A stretch of DNA of 34,655 nucleotides, taken from Chitinophaga pinensis. Its GTDB lineage: Bacteria > Bacteroidota > Bacteroidia > UBA7662. The notes under the pieces are model-generated. The model did no database searches and was not told the origin of the DNA. It worked only from the letters and a program-made list of their open reading frames with translations. A program made the translations under genes and the position numbers. Positions 22,653-32,025 of this stretch are shown one piece after another (position 1 is the first letter of the stretch; every line of letters starts with the position of its first letter). The stretch covers positions 1-34,655 of the forward strand of contig CAMCHJ010000021.1 in the NCBI GenBank assembly GCA_945874665.1, given 5' to 3'.

Positions 22653-25634
22653 TTATTTGTAAAACACCTCCAACACCTGCGTGCGCACATTGAGCTCGGC
22701 AAGGCGGTTGGGGGTTACGCTGGGGTGCAGGCGGTTGGAGAGAAAAATGTACACTAAATCTATTTGTGGATCGATCCAAACCAGCGTGCCGGTGAAGCCG
22801 CTGTGGCCGAAGCTGATGTTGGAGGGCGAGGGACCAACGGGACTGGGCAGCTGGCCGTTGTAGGATTGGCGATCCCACAGCAAGCCGCGGCGGTTGCCAA
22901 CGAATTGGGGACTGCTAAACAGATCTACAGTGTACGGCTTCAGCGCGGGTTGCGGGAAGTCGCTCGTGCCCAGCAACGGCTGCAGCACGCGCAGGATGTC
23001 GGCGGCGTTGCTGAAGAGTCCCGCATGCCCCGCCACCCCGCCCAACAGCGCCGCTGTTTGATCGTGCACATGTCCTTGCAGCAGTTGCCGGCGGAAATCA
23101 GTATCGTTTTCGGTGGGTGCTATGAGTGCCAGCGGCAGGCGTTGGCGCGGCTGGTAGCCGAGGCTGGTGGTGCCGGTGGGGGCATACCAATTTTGCTCGA
23201 GCCATTGGTCGGGCGACTGCTGCCAGTGGCGTTCGAGCAGGCGCCAGAGCAGGTGCAGTCCCAAATCGCTGTATACGTACTGGCCAGCAGGATTAAGCGG
23301 CGCAGCTTTTACCCAAACCCAAAGCGAATCACGTATTTCGGGGCGTATGTGGCGCCCTTCGGCCACTTCAAGCCAAGCAGTGTTGCTGTCGATCGGTGCT
23401 TTTTCAGCCCACCACCAGGGATCCGGCTGTTGCTGCTTGAACGTCTTTTTCCAATAAGGCACAAAGGCCGGCAAACCAGCTTGGTGGGCCATGAGCTGGC
23501 GGAGCGTCCTGTTGCCGAGCTCAGCCCCTTTGAGTTCAGGTAAAAAAAAACCGAGCGAGGAGTCGATCGGTAATTGGTTTTGGTCGTAGCGCTGCATGAG
23601 TCCAACGCCGGTTGCCAGCACTTTGGTGAGCGAAGCTAAGTCGTAAACGGTAGCCTGGCTCACCGACTGCTGTTGGCTCCAATCGGTGTGACCGTATTGT
23701 TTGTAAAAGAAGATATTACCCCCTTTCGCCGCAAGGACTTGTGCTCCAGGAGTTGCACCCAGCCGCATGGCCAGCTCCATGATGCTATCGATGCGCTGCC
23801 AGGAGGTCTTTTCATAGCCGTATTGCGACGGGTCAACCAAGCGCAGGTTCCAACTTGCGCTGCTGCTCAGTCCGGTACCGGCTTTGAGGGTTTTGCTCAC
23901 CGAGACAGGTAATTTGCCTTTGAATGGCATCGCACCAAACAACTGCTGGGCAGCATTTTTATATGCCCAAGGATGTTCCTCAAAGCCGCAAACCAAAGCA
24001 GTACCAAAGTCGAATTGCGGCAGGGCGTACGCATTACCAAAGACCACTTGCACCGACTTTTTATCCTGTAGAAGTGCCTTGATGGCCGCCACCATGGCCG
24101 GTTCGATACCGAATTTTTGGCCAGCTCGCTGGGTGCTCAGGTGCCAGCTCACGATGATCTCATTGTAATTGGCCAATTCGGCAGCCAGGGCTTGGAGCAG
24201 CAGGCTGTCGGCTTTCATCGGCAGATAGCGGTGTTCCATGCTGCCATAAATGCCAAGGGCATTGTAAAAATCCAAGGCCGTGGGCTCTCCTATGCCGAGG
24301 TGCAAGCGGCGAGCGGTACTGCGACCACGCAAAGGCAACAGCTTATGGTCATTACGCACCAAGGTAATGGCCTGTTCAAAAATGCGTTGGTTGAGGGCGC
24401 CAGCAGCGGTTGGGTGAAGGTCATTGTACAGGTTTTCGAGTTCCACGGGCTGGTACTGGTTCAGACCAAACCAATATTTAGCCGCCAAAATGCGTTTCAC
24501 TCGCTTTTCAATATCATGCCACTTCAATCTGCCTTCGGCTAAAGCCAGAAAAATACGATTGATCGCTGTTGGTACATCCATGCTGTATAACAGCACGTCG
24601 TTGCCGGCAAGCAAGGCTTGGGCATCTACTTCGCCAGGAGGGTAAAAATCGGCCACCCCTTTCATATTGAGGGCATCGGTAAACACCAGGCCTTCGAAAC
24701 TGAGCTCTTCTTTGAGCAGTTTGCTCACCACCTTTGGACTGAGGGTGGAGGCTTGGTTTTTGGTATCGTCAAGACTTGGAATGGCCAGGTGGGCCACCAT
24801 TACACTACCTACCCCTTCACGTATGAGGTGTTTGAAGGGCAACAGTTCGAGCGTATCTAGCTGCCTTTTACTGGCTTTGACCACCGGCAGGCCATAGTGC
24901 GAATCCACGTCTGTGTCGCCATGCCCTGGAAAGTGTTTGGCGCAAGCCAGCACCCCATGGTCTTGCAAACCCTTCATGTAAGCCACCCCTTTATGAGCTA
25001 CATCTTGCTTATTTTCTCCAAAGGCACGGAAGCCGATGACCGGATTATTCGGGTTGTTGTTCACATCTACCACAGGTGAAAAGCTGATGTGTACCCCCAA
25101 GCGCCGGCATTGTTGGGCAATTTGTTTGCCCATTTCGTAGATAAGTTGATTGTCTTCAATGGCTCCTAGGGTCATCTGATACGGGTATTTCACGGTGCTG
25201 TCGAGGCGCATGATCAAGCCCCATTCGGCATCCATGGCCACCATCAGCGGCACCTTGGCAGCGGCTTGGTAGATATTGGTGAGCTGAGCTTGGCGCACAG
25301 GACTGCCTTTCATAAAAATGAGACCTCCGAGCTGGTACTGCTCAATGAGCTGGAGCAGCTTAACATCGGGCTTGTCGGTGGTGGAGAAAGCCGCCACCAT
25401 AAACAACTGCCCAAGGCGAGCGGTATCACTCATGGTTTCATACACCGAATCTACCCAGGCATTGGGCACAAAAGGTAGCTTTTTTGGAGCAGGAAGTCTT
25501 TCAGCAAAAAACATGCTGGGTGTGGCACCCATGTAAACAGGCTCTTTTTCGACGGTACCCGCGAGGGTGCTGACCAAACTGAGACCTAGTGTGATGCCTA
25601 GGAACGCGTAAAACGAAAGTCTTGTAAACAGCAT
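22653..25634 (-). CDS. GH3 beta-N-acetylglucosaminidase-like / serine beta-lactamase fusion
   Basis: A 993-residue exported protein. A signal peptide or anchor lies at 1-26. The GH3 N-terminal barrel spans about 55-390, with the NagZ-type block KHFPGHGDTDVDSH at 233-246 (general acid H246/D244) and the nucleophile D320 in 'VFTDALNMKG'. A GH3 C-terminal-like domain follows at about 415-600. The final part (about 610-993) is a class C beta-lactamase / penicillin-binding-type domain with S668-x-x-K671 in 'ASLTK', Y788-S-D790 in place of Y-x-N, and H944-S-G946 in place of K-T-G. It probably cleaves GlcNAc-containing peptidoglycan fragments and a peptide or ester bond in the periplasm. The fusion is known in Bacteroidota. 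TACTTTTG on the minus strand at 25648-25641 looks like a -7 box but is almost touching the ATG. Confidence 0.92.
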   Translation of the reverse strand: MLFTRLSFYAFLGITLGLSLVSTLAGTVEKEPVYMGATPSMFFAERLPAPKKLPFVPNAWVDSVYETMSDTARLGQLFMVAAFSTTDKPDVKLLQLIEQYQLGGLIFMKGSPVRQAQLTNIYQAAAKVPLMVAMDAEWGLIMRLDSTVKYPYQMTLGAIEDNQLIYEMGKQIAQQCRRLGVHISFSPVVDVNNNPNNPVIGFRAFGENKQDVAHKGVAYMKGLQDHGVLACAKHFPGHGDTDVDSHYGLPVVKASKRQLDTLELLPFKHLIREGVGSVMVAHLAIPSLDDTKNQASTLSPKVVSKLLKEELSFEGLVFTDALNMKGVADFYPPGEVDAQALLAGNDVLLYSMDVPTAINRIFLALAEGRLKWHDIEKRVKRILAAKYWFGLNQYQPVELENLYNDLHPTAAGALNQRIFEQAITLVRNDHKLLPLRGRSTARRLHLGIGEPTALDFYNALGIYGSMEHRYLPMKADSLLLQALAAELANYNEIIVSWHLSTQRAGQKFGIEPAMVAAIKALLQDKKSVQVVFGNAYALPQFDFGTALVCGFEEHPWAYKNAAQQLFGAMPFKGKLPVSVSKTLKAGTGLSSSASWNLRLVDPSQYGYEKTSWQRIDSIMELAMRLGATPGAQVLAAKGGNIFFYKQYGHTDWSQQQSVSQATVYDLASLTKVLATGVGLMQRYDQNQLPIDSSLGFFLPELKGAELGNRTLRQLMAHQAGLPAFVPYWKKTFKQQQPDPWWWAEKAPIDSNTAWLEVAEGRHIRPEIRDSLWVWVKAAPLNPAGQYVYSDLGLHLLWRLLERHWQQSPDQWLEQNWYAPTGTTSLGYQPRQRLPLALIAPTENDTDFRRQLLQGHVHDQTAALLGGVAGHAGLFSNAADILRVLQPLLGTSDFPQPALKPYTVDLFSSPQFVGNRRGLLWDRQSYNGQLPSPVGPSPSNISFGHSGFTGTLVWIDPQIDLVYIFLSNRLHPSVTPNRLAELNVRTQVLEVFYK

Positions 25635-25793
25635 ATCTTACAAAAGTAACCATTCAAAACCAAGTGGAATGCACATTTCAACGTTTTAAAATGCACAAAA
25701 TGGCGTTGGCTGTCTTGTTTATTGTACGCTGCTGCCCTTATCCACAATACACACGGCCTTGCTTTAAAACGCCCACCTTGTTCTGGTGATTAA

Positions 25794-25988
25794 TACGCTA
25801 ACCATTTGGCAGAAAGCACCCTCTACCAAACAAAGCAACAAGGCCTTGGCAGCACAAAACATTACGCACCCAGCGAGTCCAGCGGAACCGAGCTGCAGTT
25901 GCCGCCACTACAGGCAGGTCACCATTTTATCCGCCTAACCAACAGCAGCACGGGGGCGCAATGGCAACAACGGCTGCTGCTAAACTAA
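25794..25988 (+). pseudogene. Probable remnant of a type IX secretion C-terminal sorting domain
   Basis: An open frame from the stop at 25791 to TAA 25986-25988, without ATG. Its end reads LQLPPLQAGHHFIRLTNSS, then QWQQRLLLN, which fits the ending of type A sorting domains (L-x-x-L-x-x-G-x-Y-x-x-R-L ... hydrophobic strand at the C-terminus). No upstream secreted-protein body is present, so this is likely the last part of a decayed exoprotein gene. The rest of the gap 25635-26055 shows nothing else I can assign. Confidence 0.4.
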
Positions 25989-26055
25989 ACACGCCCTGCC
26001 TTCGCCTGTTACTGGCTGCGAAGCCAATAAAAATGTCGAACATTACATTTAACGC

Positions 26056-26757
26056 ATGTTTACACACCACGGAACCCGTACCCACACCCAAAATTTACGC
26101 ATTGCTAGTCTGCTTTCGTTTGTAGCTGGGGCCGTAAATGTGGTGGGATTTGTTGCAATCGGCCGCCTCACCACCAATGTTACAGGTCATTTTGCCTTTT
26201 TTATGGGCGATGTGCGCGACCAACAGTGGGACGATGCGCTGATCTTTTTCGTGTTCATCTTTGCCTTTTTTGGAGGCGCTTTTGTATCGAACACCCTCAT
26301 TGAGTTATCGCATCGTTATCGCCACTTCAACAGCTACCTACTGCCAGTTTTACTTGAGTTTTTTTTGCTGGGAAGTGTGGCTTTGGCCGGCGCACAGCTG
26401 CAATCGTGGCAACCCGACAGCATTGCGATGTTGCTGCTGTTTGCCATGGGACTACAAAACGCGATGGTGACCAAAATTTCGAAAGCGGTGGTACGCACCA
26501 CCCACTTAACTGGCCTGTTTACCGACCTCGGCATCGAAATGTCGCAGTGGTTTTTCTACAAAAAAACCGAAGAACATGCACGCCTACGGCCCATTATTCA
26601 ATTGCGTGTACTCATTATCAGCTGCTTTTTTACGGGGGGAATTGTAGGCGGATTGCTGTTCTCTAGCTGGTCATTTGCTAGTTTGTGGTTACCTAGCGGG
26701 ATGTTGTTGTTAGGTATGGCATACGACCATCGTAAATTTGTGCGGCGAGAGCGATAA
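26056..26757 (+). CDS. DUF1275 (YoaK-type) membrane protein
   Basis: A 233-residue integral membrane protein with about six hydrophobic segments. The family signature is visible: 'LLSFVAGAVNVVGFVAIGRLTTNVTGHFAFF' in two short parts near the N-terminus, and 'AMGLQNAMVTKISKAVVRTTHLTGLFTDLGIE' centrally (G-L-Q-N-A ... T-x-x-T-G-x-x-T-D). These two related 'T-G' blocks are typical of DUF1275. Function is not established in the literature I know; transport has been proposed. It is a single gene, convergent with ftsZ, with no clear promoter of its own. Confidence 0.88.
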   Translation: MFTHHGTRTHTQNLRIASLLSFVAGAVNVVGFVAIGRLTTNVTGHFAFFMGDVRDQQWDDALIFFVFIFAFFGGAFVSNTLIELSHRYRHFNSYLLPVLLEFFLLGSVALAGAQLQSWQPDSIAMLLLFAMGLQNAMVTKISKAVVRTTHLTGLFTDLGIEMSQWFFYKKTEEHARLRPIIQLRVLIISCFFTGGIVGGLLFSSWSFASLWLPSGMLLLGMAYDHRKFVRRER

Positions 26758-26810
26758 CAGACCGCCATTCAACTGCTGCTATTGCAGCGCGCAGGGACCG
26801 GCAAGCAGCA

Positions 26811-26850
26811 AAAATCCCGGCTCACCAACGCTTACGCGCCAGCGGCCGGG
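26811..26850 (-). terminator. Terminator of the dcw cluster (after ftsZ)
   Basis: On the minus strand CCCGGC pairs with GCCGGG, with an inner CGCT/AGCG pairing, followed by ATTTTTG. It lies 47 bp past the ftsZ stop and 53 bp past the convergent DUF1275 gene. Confidence 0.65.
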
Positions 26851-26897
26851 ACCGTCATGGAATATTATTACGCAGGCAGCACGAGGCCACCCGGCAC

Positions 26898-28538
26898 TTA
26901 ATCTACATTGTCGTGCAAAAACGAGTTATTCGGACGGATTTCTGGTCGTGCCGAGCCCTCGTTATTGCTCAAAGTGTAGCGACTCGCCACGGGCTCGGAG
27001 CTGTGCTGCACCTGCTCAAGGTCCACATTGCGGCGCATATATGCCGGCTCGCGCTCTAAACTCTCGAGGCTATCCGCATCCACGCGCTTAAGCGAATTGA
27101 GTCCTTTAAGCGCCTGAATCCGCTGCATCGACTTGGCCAGCATATCATCCATCGGTGGCTGGTGAAAACCTTGGTCTTCGGCTACCTCGCGTGTATTTAC
27201 ATGGTTTGGATCTTCGCTTTCCTCGTACAGCGAACGTACCATTTTGGGCTGGTTCGCTGGCTCATTGGTTTGCACTTGGTTGGATGGCTGTGGCGGTGCC
27301 ATTTGCGCCGACTGCTGCATCCAAGCGGGCTGAACCACTGGCTGCGGTGTGGCGGCTGGCTCTTGTGCAACTGGCTGCTGTGGCGCAGAATTTACAGTTA
27401 CATCATTGTCAAAATTATGGATCAACACCGTTTTACCCGCGCGGTCTTCTACCACAGGAGCGACATAAGGAGCAGCTTCCGGCTGAACTTTAGCGGCAGC
27501 CATTACTTGGGTATTGCCGAGGGGATGGGTAATTTTATCACGCGACGCGCCACCTTCAAAACCGGTAGCAATAACGGTTACACGGATGCTTTCGCCCAAG
27601 GTTTCATCGTTGCAATTACCCCAAATGATGTCGGTATCGCTGCCGGCCATCTCCTGCACGTAGTCGTTTATTTCCCCAATTTCATCGAGGGTAATTTGAT
27701 TGGTACCGCTGCTGATGTTCAACAAAATGCTTCGCGCACCAGTAATGTCATTGTCGTTGAGCAAAGGCGAGCTGAGCGCGAGCTCCACTGCCTTCATGGC
27801 GCGGCCTTCGCCTTCAGCAGTAGCTGAACCCATTACAGCTTTACCGCTGGCTTCAAGTACCGTTTTTACGTCGGCGTAATCCACGTTTACATAGCCCTCT
27901 ACCGTAATAATTTCGGCAATGCCTTTGGCAGCCGTGGCCAAAACATCGTCAGCACGGGCAAAAGCCTTATCAAAAGCCAAATTGCCGTAAATCTGCCGCA
28001 CTTTGTCGTTGCTAATCACCAATGTGGTGTCGCAATGCTGACGCATTTCGTCTAAACCACGGTTGGCCTGCTCTAAGCGCTTTTTGCCTTCAAAAGCAAA
28101 AGGCAAAGTAACAATACCCACTGTGAGAATGCCCATTTCGCGGCAAGCCTGCGCAATGATAGGCGCGGCACCTGTACCCGTACCACCGCCCATGCCAGCT
28201 GTTACAAACACCATTTTGGTGTGGTTGCCAATAAGCTGCTTCACCTCGTCGATGGTTTCGATGGCGGCATTGCGTCCAACTTCAGGTTGGTTGCCCGCAC
28301 CGCGACCTTCGGTGAGTGATGGTCCGAGCTGCAAGCGCAACGGAATGCGGCTCTTTTCTAAGGCCTGGTAATCGGTGTTGGTCACCAAAAAGTCTACATC
28401 CTTGATGCCCAATTCAAACATGTGGTTAACGGCATTGCCGCCAGCCCCGCCAACACCAATAACTTTGATGATGTTAGGTCGTGCGTTCGGCATATCGAAC
28501 ACCAGGTTGTTGTTGTTAAGTAAGTTCTTCATATCCAT
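26898..28538 (-). CDS. ftsZ: Cell division protein FtsZ
   Basis: A 546-residue tubulin-like GTPase that polymerises into the Z-ring at the division site. The GTPase core (about 20-335) has GGAGGNAV at 30-37 and the tubulin signature GGGTGTG at 117-123, 'NRGLDEMRQ' and the T7-loop 'NVDYADVKTV' with the catalytic aspartates. The last 200 residues are a long linker rich in Pro, Gln and Ala, then charged, ending in NNSFLHDNVD. That end is typical of Bacteroidota FtsZ and differs from the proteobacterial C-terminal peptide. It is last gene of the cluster, 45 bp after ftsA. Confidence 0.98.
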   Translation of the reverse strand: MDMKNLLNNNNLVFDMPNARPNIIKVIGVGGAGGNAVNHMFELGIKDVDFLVTNTDYQALEKSRIPLRLQLGPSLTEGRGAGNQPEVGRNAAIETIDEVKQLIGNHTKMVFVTAGMGGGTGTGAAPIIAQACREMGILTVGIVTLPFAFEGKKRLEQANRGLDEMRQHCDTTLVISNDKVRQIYGNLAFDKAFARADDVLATAAKGIAEIITVEGYVNVDYADVKTVLEASGKAVMGSATAEGEGRAMKAVELALSSPLLNDNDITGARSILLNISSGTNQITLDEIGEINDYVQEMAGSDTDIIWGNCNDETLGESIRVTVIATGFEGGASRDKITHPLGNTQVMAAAKVQPEAAPYVAPVVEDRAGKTVLIHNFDNDVTVNSAPQQPVAQEPAATPQPVVQPAWMQQSAQMAPPQPSNQVQTNEPANQPKMVRSLYEESEDPNHVNTREVAEDQGFHQPPMDDMLAKSMQRIQALKGLNSLKRVDADSLESLEREPAYMRRNVDLEQVQHSSEPVASRYTLSNNEGSARPEIRPNNSFLHDNVD

Positions 28539-28567
28539 GACGTTGTATATTTTTTCTTTTTTTTATA

Positions 28568-28585
28568 AATCGCTAATCGCTAATC
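28568..28585. repeat. Short 7-bp tandem repeat between ftsA and ftsZ
   Basis: AATCGCT is repeated twice and followed by AATC (28568-28585), directly after the ftsA stop. It resembles the GATT/CGATTT words of the element at 1593-1734. It may affect spacing or processing in the ftsA-ftsZ gap, but no function is evident. Confidence 0.5.
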
Positions 28586-29912
28586 AATTAAAATCCTTGA
28601 GATCCCCATCTTCCATCCACTCTTTGCTTTTTTTGAGGATGCGCTCAAGGAAACCTGTACCGGCTACTTTTGTGGATTCTGCAGGCCGACCATCTTTGCC
28701 AGTTTTACTGTTCTTTTCGGTGCTTGCCGCACGTCTGCTTTGTTCGTTTAAGCCCATGAGCACAAGGCCTACGCTGGTGGCATACATAGGACTCTTGATG
28801 TCCTCATCGCCCTTCGCCAAATGCTCATTCGGGGTACCAATGCGTACATCCATACCCGTAAGGTACTCTACCAATGGCCGGAGATTACGCAGCTGGGCAC
28901 CGCCGCCGGTTAGTACTATGCCAGCAATCAACTTCTTCTCAAAACCAGAGGCTTTGATTTCGTAATGTACCAGCTCAATAATTTCTTCGATGCGCGCCTG
29001 AATGATGCTGGCAAGGTTGCGTACGCTGATTTCTTTAGGCTCGCGTCCGCGGAGACCAGGAATCGATACAATTTCATTGTCCTGCGTTTCGCTTGCCAAA
29101 GCAGATCCAAAACGTATTTTGAGCAATTCGGCCTGCTGGCGCAATACCGTACAGCCTTCTTTAATATCTTCCGTAACAATGTTGCCACCAAAAGGAATCA
29201 CCGCTGTGTGCCGAATGATACCATCTTGGAAAATGGCGATGTCGGTAGTGCCGCCGCCGATGTCGACCAATACCACACCTGCTTCTTTTTCTTCATCGCT
29301 CAAAACGGCTTCTGATGAGGCCAAAGGCTCCAGGGTGAGTCCTGACACCTCCAAACCCGCCTTGCGCACACATTTATAGATGTTCTTGGCCGCTGTAACA
29401 TGACCGGTAATGATGTGGAAATTGGCTTCAAGCCGGATGCCACTCATGCCTATAGGGTCTTTTATGCCCACTTCATTGTCTACAATAAACTCCTGCGGCA
29501 ACACATGGATGACCTCATAACCCGGTTGTTGTGGGATGCGGTGCATCATGTCTACCAATTTATCGATGTCAGCCTGCGAAATTTCGTCCTCGGTGCTCTG
29601 GCGAGTCATCATATTGCGGTGCTGGTGGCTTTGGATGTGCTGACCTGCGATGCCCACATTTACAATGCGGATGTCGATGCCAGACTCATCTTCTGCTTCC
29701 TTGATGGCCTTGCGGATGGCATCCACCGTTTTTTCGATGTTACTCACCACGCCCCTGCTTACGCCCAGCGATTCGGCCTTGCCCATACCGAGCACTTCCA
29801 TTTTGCCGTATTCGTTTTTAGCACCTACAATCGCACAAATTTTAGTTGTACCGATGTCGAGACCAACTAAGATCTCTGACTTAATTTCCTGTTTGGATGT
29901 TACCTTTTGCAT
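28584..29912 (-). CDS. ftsA: Cell division protein FtsA
   Basis: A 442-residue actin-like ATPase that tethers FtsZ to the membrane. Seen: phosphate-1 'VGLDIGTTKICAIVG' near 17-31, phosphate-2 'VVLVDIGGGTTDIAIF', adenosine motif 'GIVLTGGGAQL', and the FtsA-specific 1C subdomain region 'PQEFIVDNEVGIKDPIGMSG'. The C-terminus ends in an amphipathic, lysine-rich helix 'FLERILKKSKEWMEDG', the membrane-targeting sequence. It overlaps the ftsQ stop by 13 bp and precedes ftsZ. Confidence 0.97.
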   Translation of the reverse strand: MQKVTSKQEIKSEILVGLDIGTTKICAIVGAKNEYGKMEVLGMGKAESLGVSRGVVSNIEKTVDAIRKAIKEAEDESGIDIRIVNVGIAGQHIQSHQHRNMMTRQSTEDEISQADIDKLVDMMHRIPQQPGYEVIHVLPQEFIVDNEVGIKDPIGMSGIRLEANFHIITGHVTAAKNIYKCVRKAGLEVSGLTLEPLASSEAVLSDEEKEAGVVLVDIGGGTTDIAIFQDGIIRHTAVIPFGGNIVTEDIKEGCTVLRQQAELLKIRFGSALASETQDNEIVSIPGLRGREPKEISVRNLASIIQARIEEIIELVHYEIKASGFEKKLIAGIVLTGGGAQLRNLRPLVEYLTGMDVRIGTPNEHLAKGDEDIKSPMYATSVGLVLMGLNEQSRRAASTEKNSKTGKDGRPAESTKVAGTGFLERILKKSKEWMEDGDLKDFN

Positions 29913-30667
29913 ATCACCTGATCCTTAAATTTCAAATTCACTTGCCGGTATTCTGCCCAGCCTTCTTTATCGAGCGCACTTTTGTAGAGCGCCAGTAGTT
30001 TTTCCATTTTTTCGTCCATATCAGCCCCATCCCCAATCAACACGCTGTGGTTGCCCACACGGGGAATGAGTTCGAACTCGCCCTCACCATTCACATAAAT
30101 CTGCACAAACAAGGCCGACAACAACTCGTGCTCGCGGAGGTATTCATTGAGAGCAAAAACAGCACGGAGGCGATCGCTGCTCAGACTGTCGCCAGGAGCA
30201 GGCCGGTCGTTGATGTTGCCAGTTGCTACCATCACTGCAGCAGCATAAGTGGCACTAATAGGCATGGTGCGACCGTTGGCATCCACATAATAGCTTTCCA
30301 TGTGGCGGTTTACAACGCGGAGCACGGGCTCGCGCTGACTTACTTCGATGCTTAGGCGCCCCTGCACATCCATAAAGACTGACGCCTCATCTACAAAAGG
30401 ATTGCGGTAGATGGCTTTTTCAATAGCGAGCAGGTCGAGACTATCGAGGGCCATGCCCACTAAATTACCCCAGCCAGAGCGGCGAAGTTGTTCGGCCACT
30501 TGCACCTTATCGATGAAGTAGCTGCCTTCGCTGTGGTCAACTCGCAAATCAAGTTCCTGCACCTTATCGCGCTTCTTTTCGGCTTTGATGAAGCCAAAGG
30601 CAACAAAAATGGTGGCCAAAAGCATCACATTGCCGAGGATGATGGCTATCTTTTTAAACATTTTCAT
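29900..30667 (-). CDS. ftsQ: Cell division protein FtsQ
   Basis: A 255-residue bitopic protein with a very short cytoplasmic tail, a membrane helix at about 6-28 (IAIILGNVMLLATIFVAFGFI), a POTRA-like segment (about 37-110, 'DHSEGSYFIDKVQVAEQLRR') and an FtsQ beta domain. FtsQ links early and late divisome parts. Sequence identity in the family is low, so the call rests on topology and on position between murC and ftsA. The ATG overlaps the murC stop by 4 bp (ATGA); a second ATG two codons later is possible. Confidence 0.9.
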   Translation of the reverse strand: MKMFKKIAIILGNVMLLATIFVAFGFIKAEKKRDKVQELDLRVDHSEGSYFIDKVQVAEQLRRSGWGNLVGMALDSLDLLAIEKAIYRNPFVDEASVFMDVQGRLSIEVSQREPVLRVVNRHMESYYVDANGRTMPISATYAAAVMVATGNINDRPAPGDSLSSDRLRAVFALNEYLREHELLSALFVQIYVNGEGEFELIPRVGNHSVLIGDGADMDEKMEKLLALYKSALDKEGWAEYRQVNLKFKDQVICKR

Positions 30668-32025
30668 GCCATTACCTCCTGTTTTTGTAATTGTTCAGCC
30701 AATGGTTGCACCCATCGGTCGATATCGCCGGCTCCAATCGTTAGCAGCACATCGAATGTTTGCCCAGCCACGGCGGCCAACAAGTCGCTTTTAGCCACCA
30801 ACTGTTTTTCGCAAGTCATCTGGCCAAGCAATACCGCGCTGCTGATGCCTTCGATAGGCAATTCGCGGGCGGGATAAATATCGAGCAACAAACAGCTGTC
30901 GAGTTGCGACAAACTGCTTGCAAATCCAGCCATAAAGTCGCGGGTGCGGCTAAACAAATGCGGTTGGAAGATACCAAGCAGCTTTTTGCCGGGATACAGC
31001 ACCCTTACAGAATTCAAAAGAGCTTCAATCTCGGTGGGATGGTGTGCATAATCGTCGATAAACACCTTGCTGGCGCCTTCGTAAACAAGTTCAAAGCGGC
31101 GTTTTACCCCTTTAAAACTGGCCATGCCTTGGCGGATGGTTTCGGGTTTGAGGCCTATTTCGAGTACCAGGGTAATGGCGGCGAGGGCATTTTCGATGTT
31201 ATGCAAACCAGGCATGCCACAAATGATGTCGTTGATGGTTTGGTTGCCCTGGTAGTCAAACACAAACCGGCCGTTTTGGATGCGGATGTTGGCTGCTTGG
31301 ATGGTAGCGCCCGGACCATAAGCCTGGGTGGCAATACCTGCTGGCAAAGGCAGCGGTGCGTTTACTTGATACACAAGTTTGCGGGTTACCAAAGCTGCAA
31401 ACGCTGCATAAGCTTGATGCATACTTGCGGCATCACCATAAATATCGAGGTGATCGGCATCCATGCTGGTGATGGCCGCATAGGCGGGTTGTAGTTGCAA
31501 AAAGGAACGGTCGAATTCATCGGCTTCGGTCACAAAATAATCGGTACCGCTGCTGAGCAAATTGCTGCCATAATTGGTGCTGAGTCCGCCTAGCAAAGCC
31601 GTAAATTTATACTGCGCCACTTCCATCAAATGCGCGATGAGGGTGGTGGTAGTAGTTTTGCCGTGTGTACCCGCCACCGCCAACGTAATGCCATCAGCGG
31701 TAAGCATACCGAGGGCTTTGGCACGCTTCACCATTTCATAGCCTTGAGCTAGGAAATAGGCTGGGATTTGTTGCTGCGCAGGGACAGCTGGGGTGCTCAC
31801 TACGAGGGTACGCTGCACATCGCGTTGGGTAGCGGGAATGGTATCGATGCTGTCGATAAAGCTGATTTGCGCACCTTCAGCCGTGAGGGCGTCGGTAATG
31901 TCGCTAGGGGTTTTGTCGTAGCCCGCCACCGCAAAACCACGCTGCAGCAGCAGCCTGGCAATGGCACTCATGCCGATGCCGCCGATGCCAACGAAGTAAA
32001 AACGGTCAAAACGTGCTGCAATCAT
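30664..32025 (-). CDS. murC: UDP-N-acetylmuramate--L-alanine ligase
   Basis: A 453-residue cytoplasmic Mur ligase adding the first amino acid of the peptidoglycan stem. Seen: the N-terminal UDP-binding 'FYFVGIGGIGMSAIARLLL', the ATP loop GTHGKTTTT at 119-127, 'EADEFDRSFLQL', 'DADHLDIYGD' and the central 'DDYAHHPTEI' typical of MurC, and C-terminal 'FQPHLFSRTRDF'. It overlaps murG by 4 bp and ftsQ by 4 bp, which indicates tight translational coupling along the cluster. Confidence 0.97.
   Translation of the reverse strand: MIAARFDRFYFVGIGGIGMSAIARLLLQRGFAVAGYDKTPSDITDALTAEGAQISFIDSIDTIPATQRDVQRTLVVSTPAVPAQQQIPAYFLAQGYEMVKRAKALGMLTADGITLAVAGTHGKTTTTTLIAHLMEVAQYKFTALLGGLSTNYGSNLLSSGTDYFVTEADEFDRSFLQLQPAYAAITSMDADHLDIYGDAASMHQAYAAFAALVTRKLVYQVNAPLPLPAGIATQAYGPGATIQAANIRIQNGRFVFDYQGNQTINDIICGMPGLHNIENALAAITLVLEIGLKPETIRQGMASFKGVKRRFELVYEGASKVFIDDYAHHPTEIEALLNSVRVLYPGKKLLGIFQPHLFSRTRDFMAGFASSLSQLDSCLLLDIYPARELPIEGISSAVLLGQMTCEKQLVAKSDLLAAVAGQTFDVLLTIGAGDIDRWVQPLAEQLQKQEVMA

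Noticed and set aside
26044-26051. TACATTTA as a -7 box for the DUF1275 gene
   Set aside because: Only 4 bp separate it from the ATG, so transcription would start inside the gene, and no -33 element is present.
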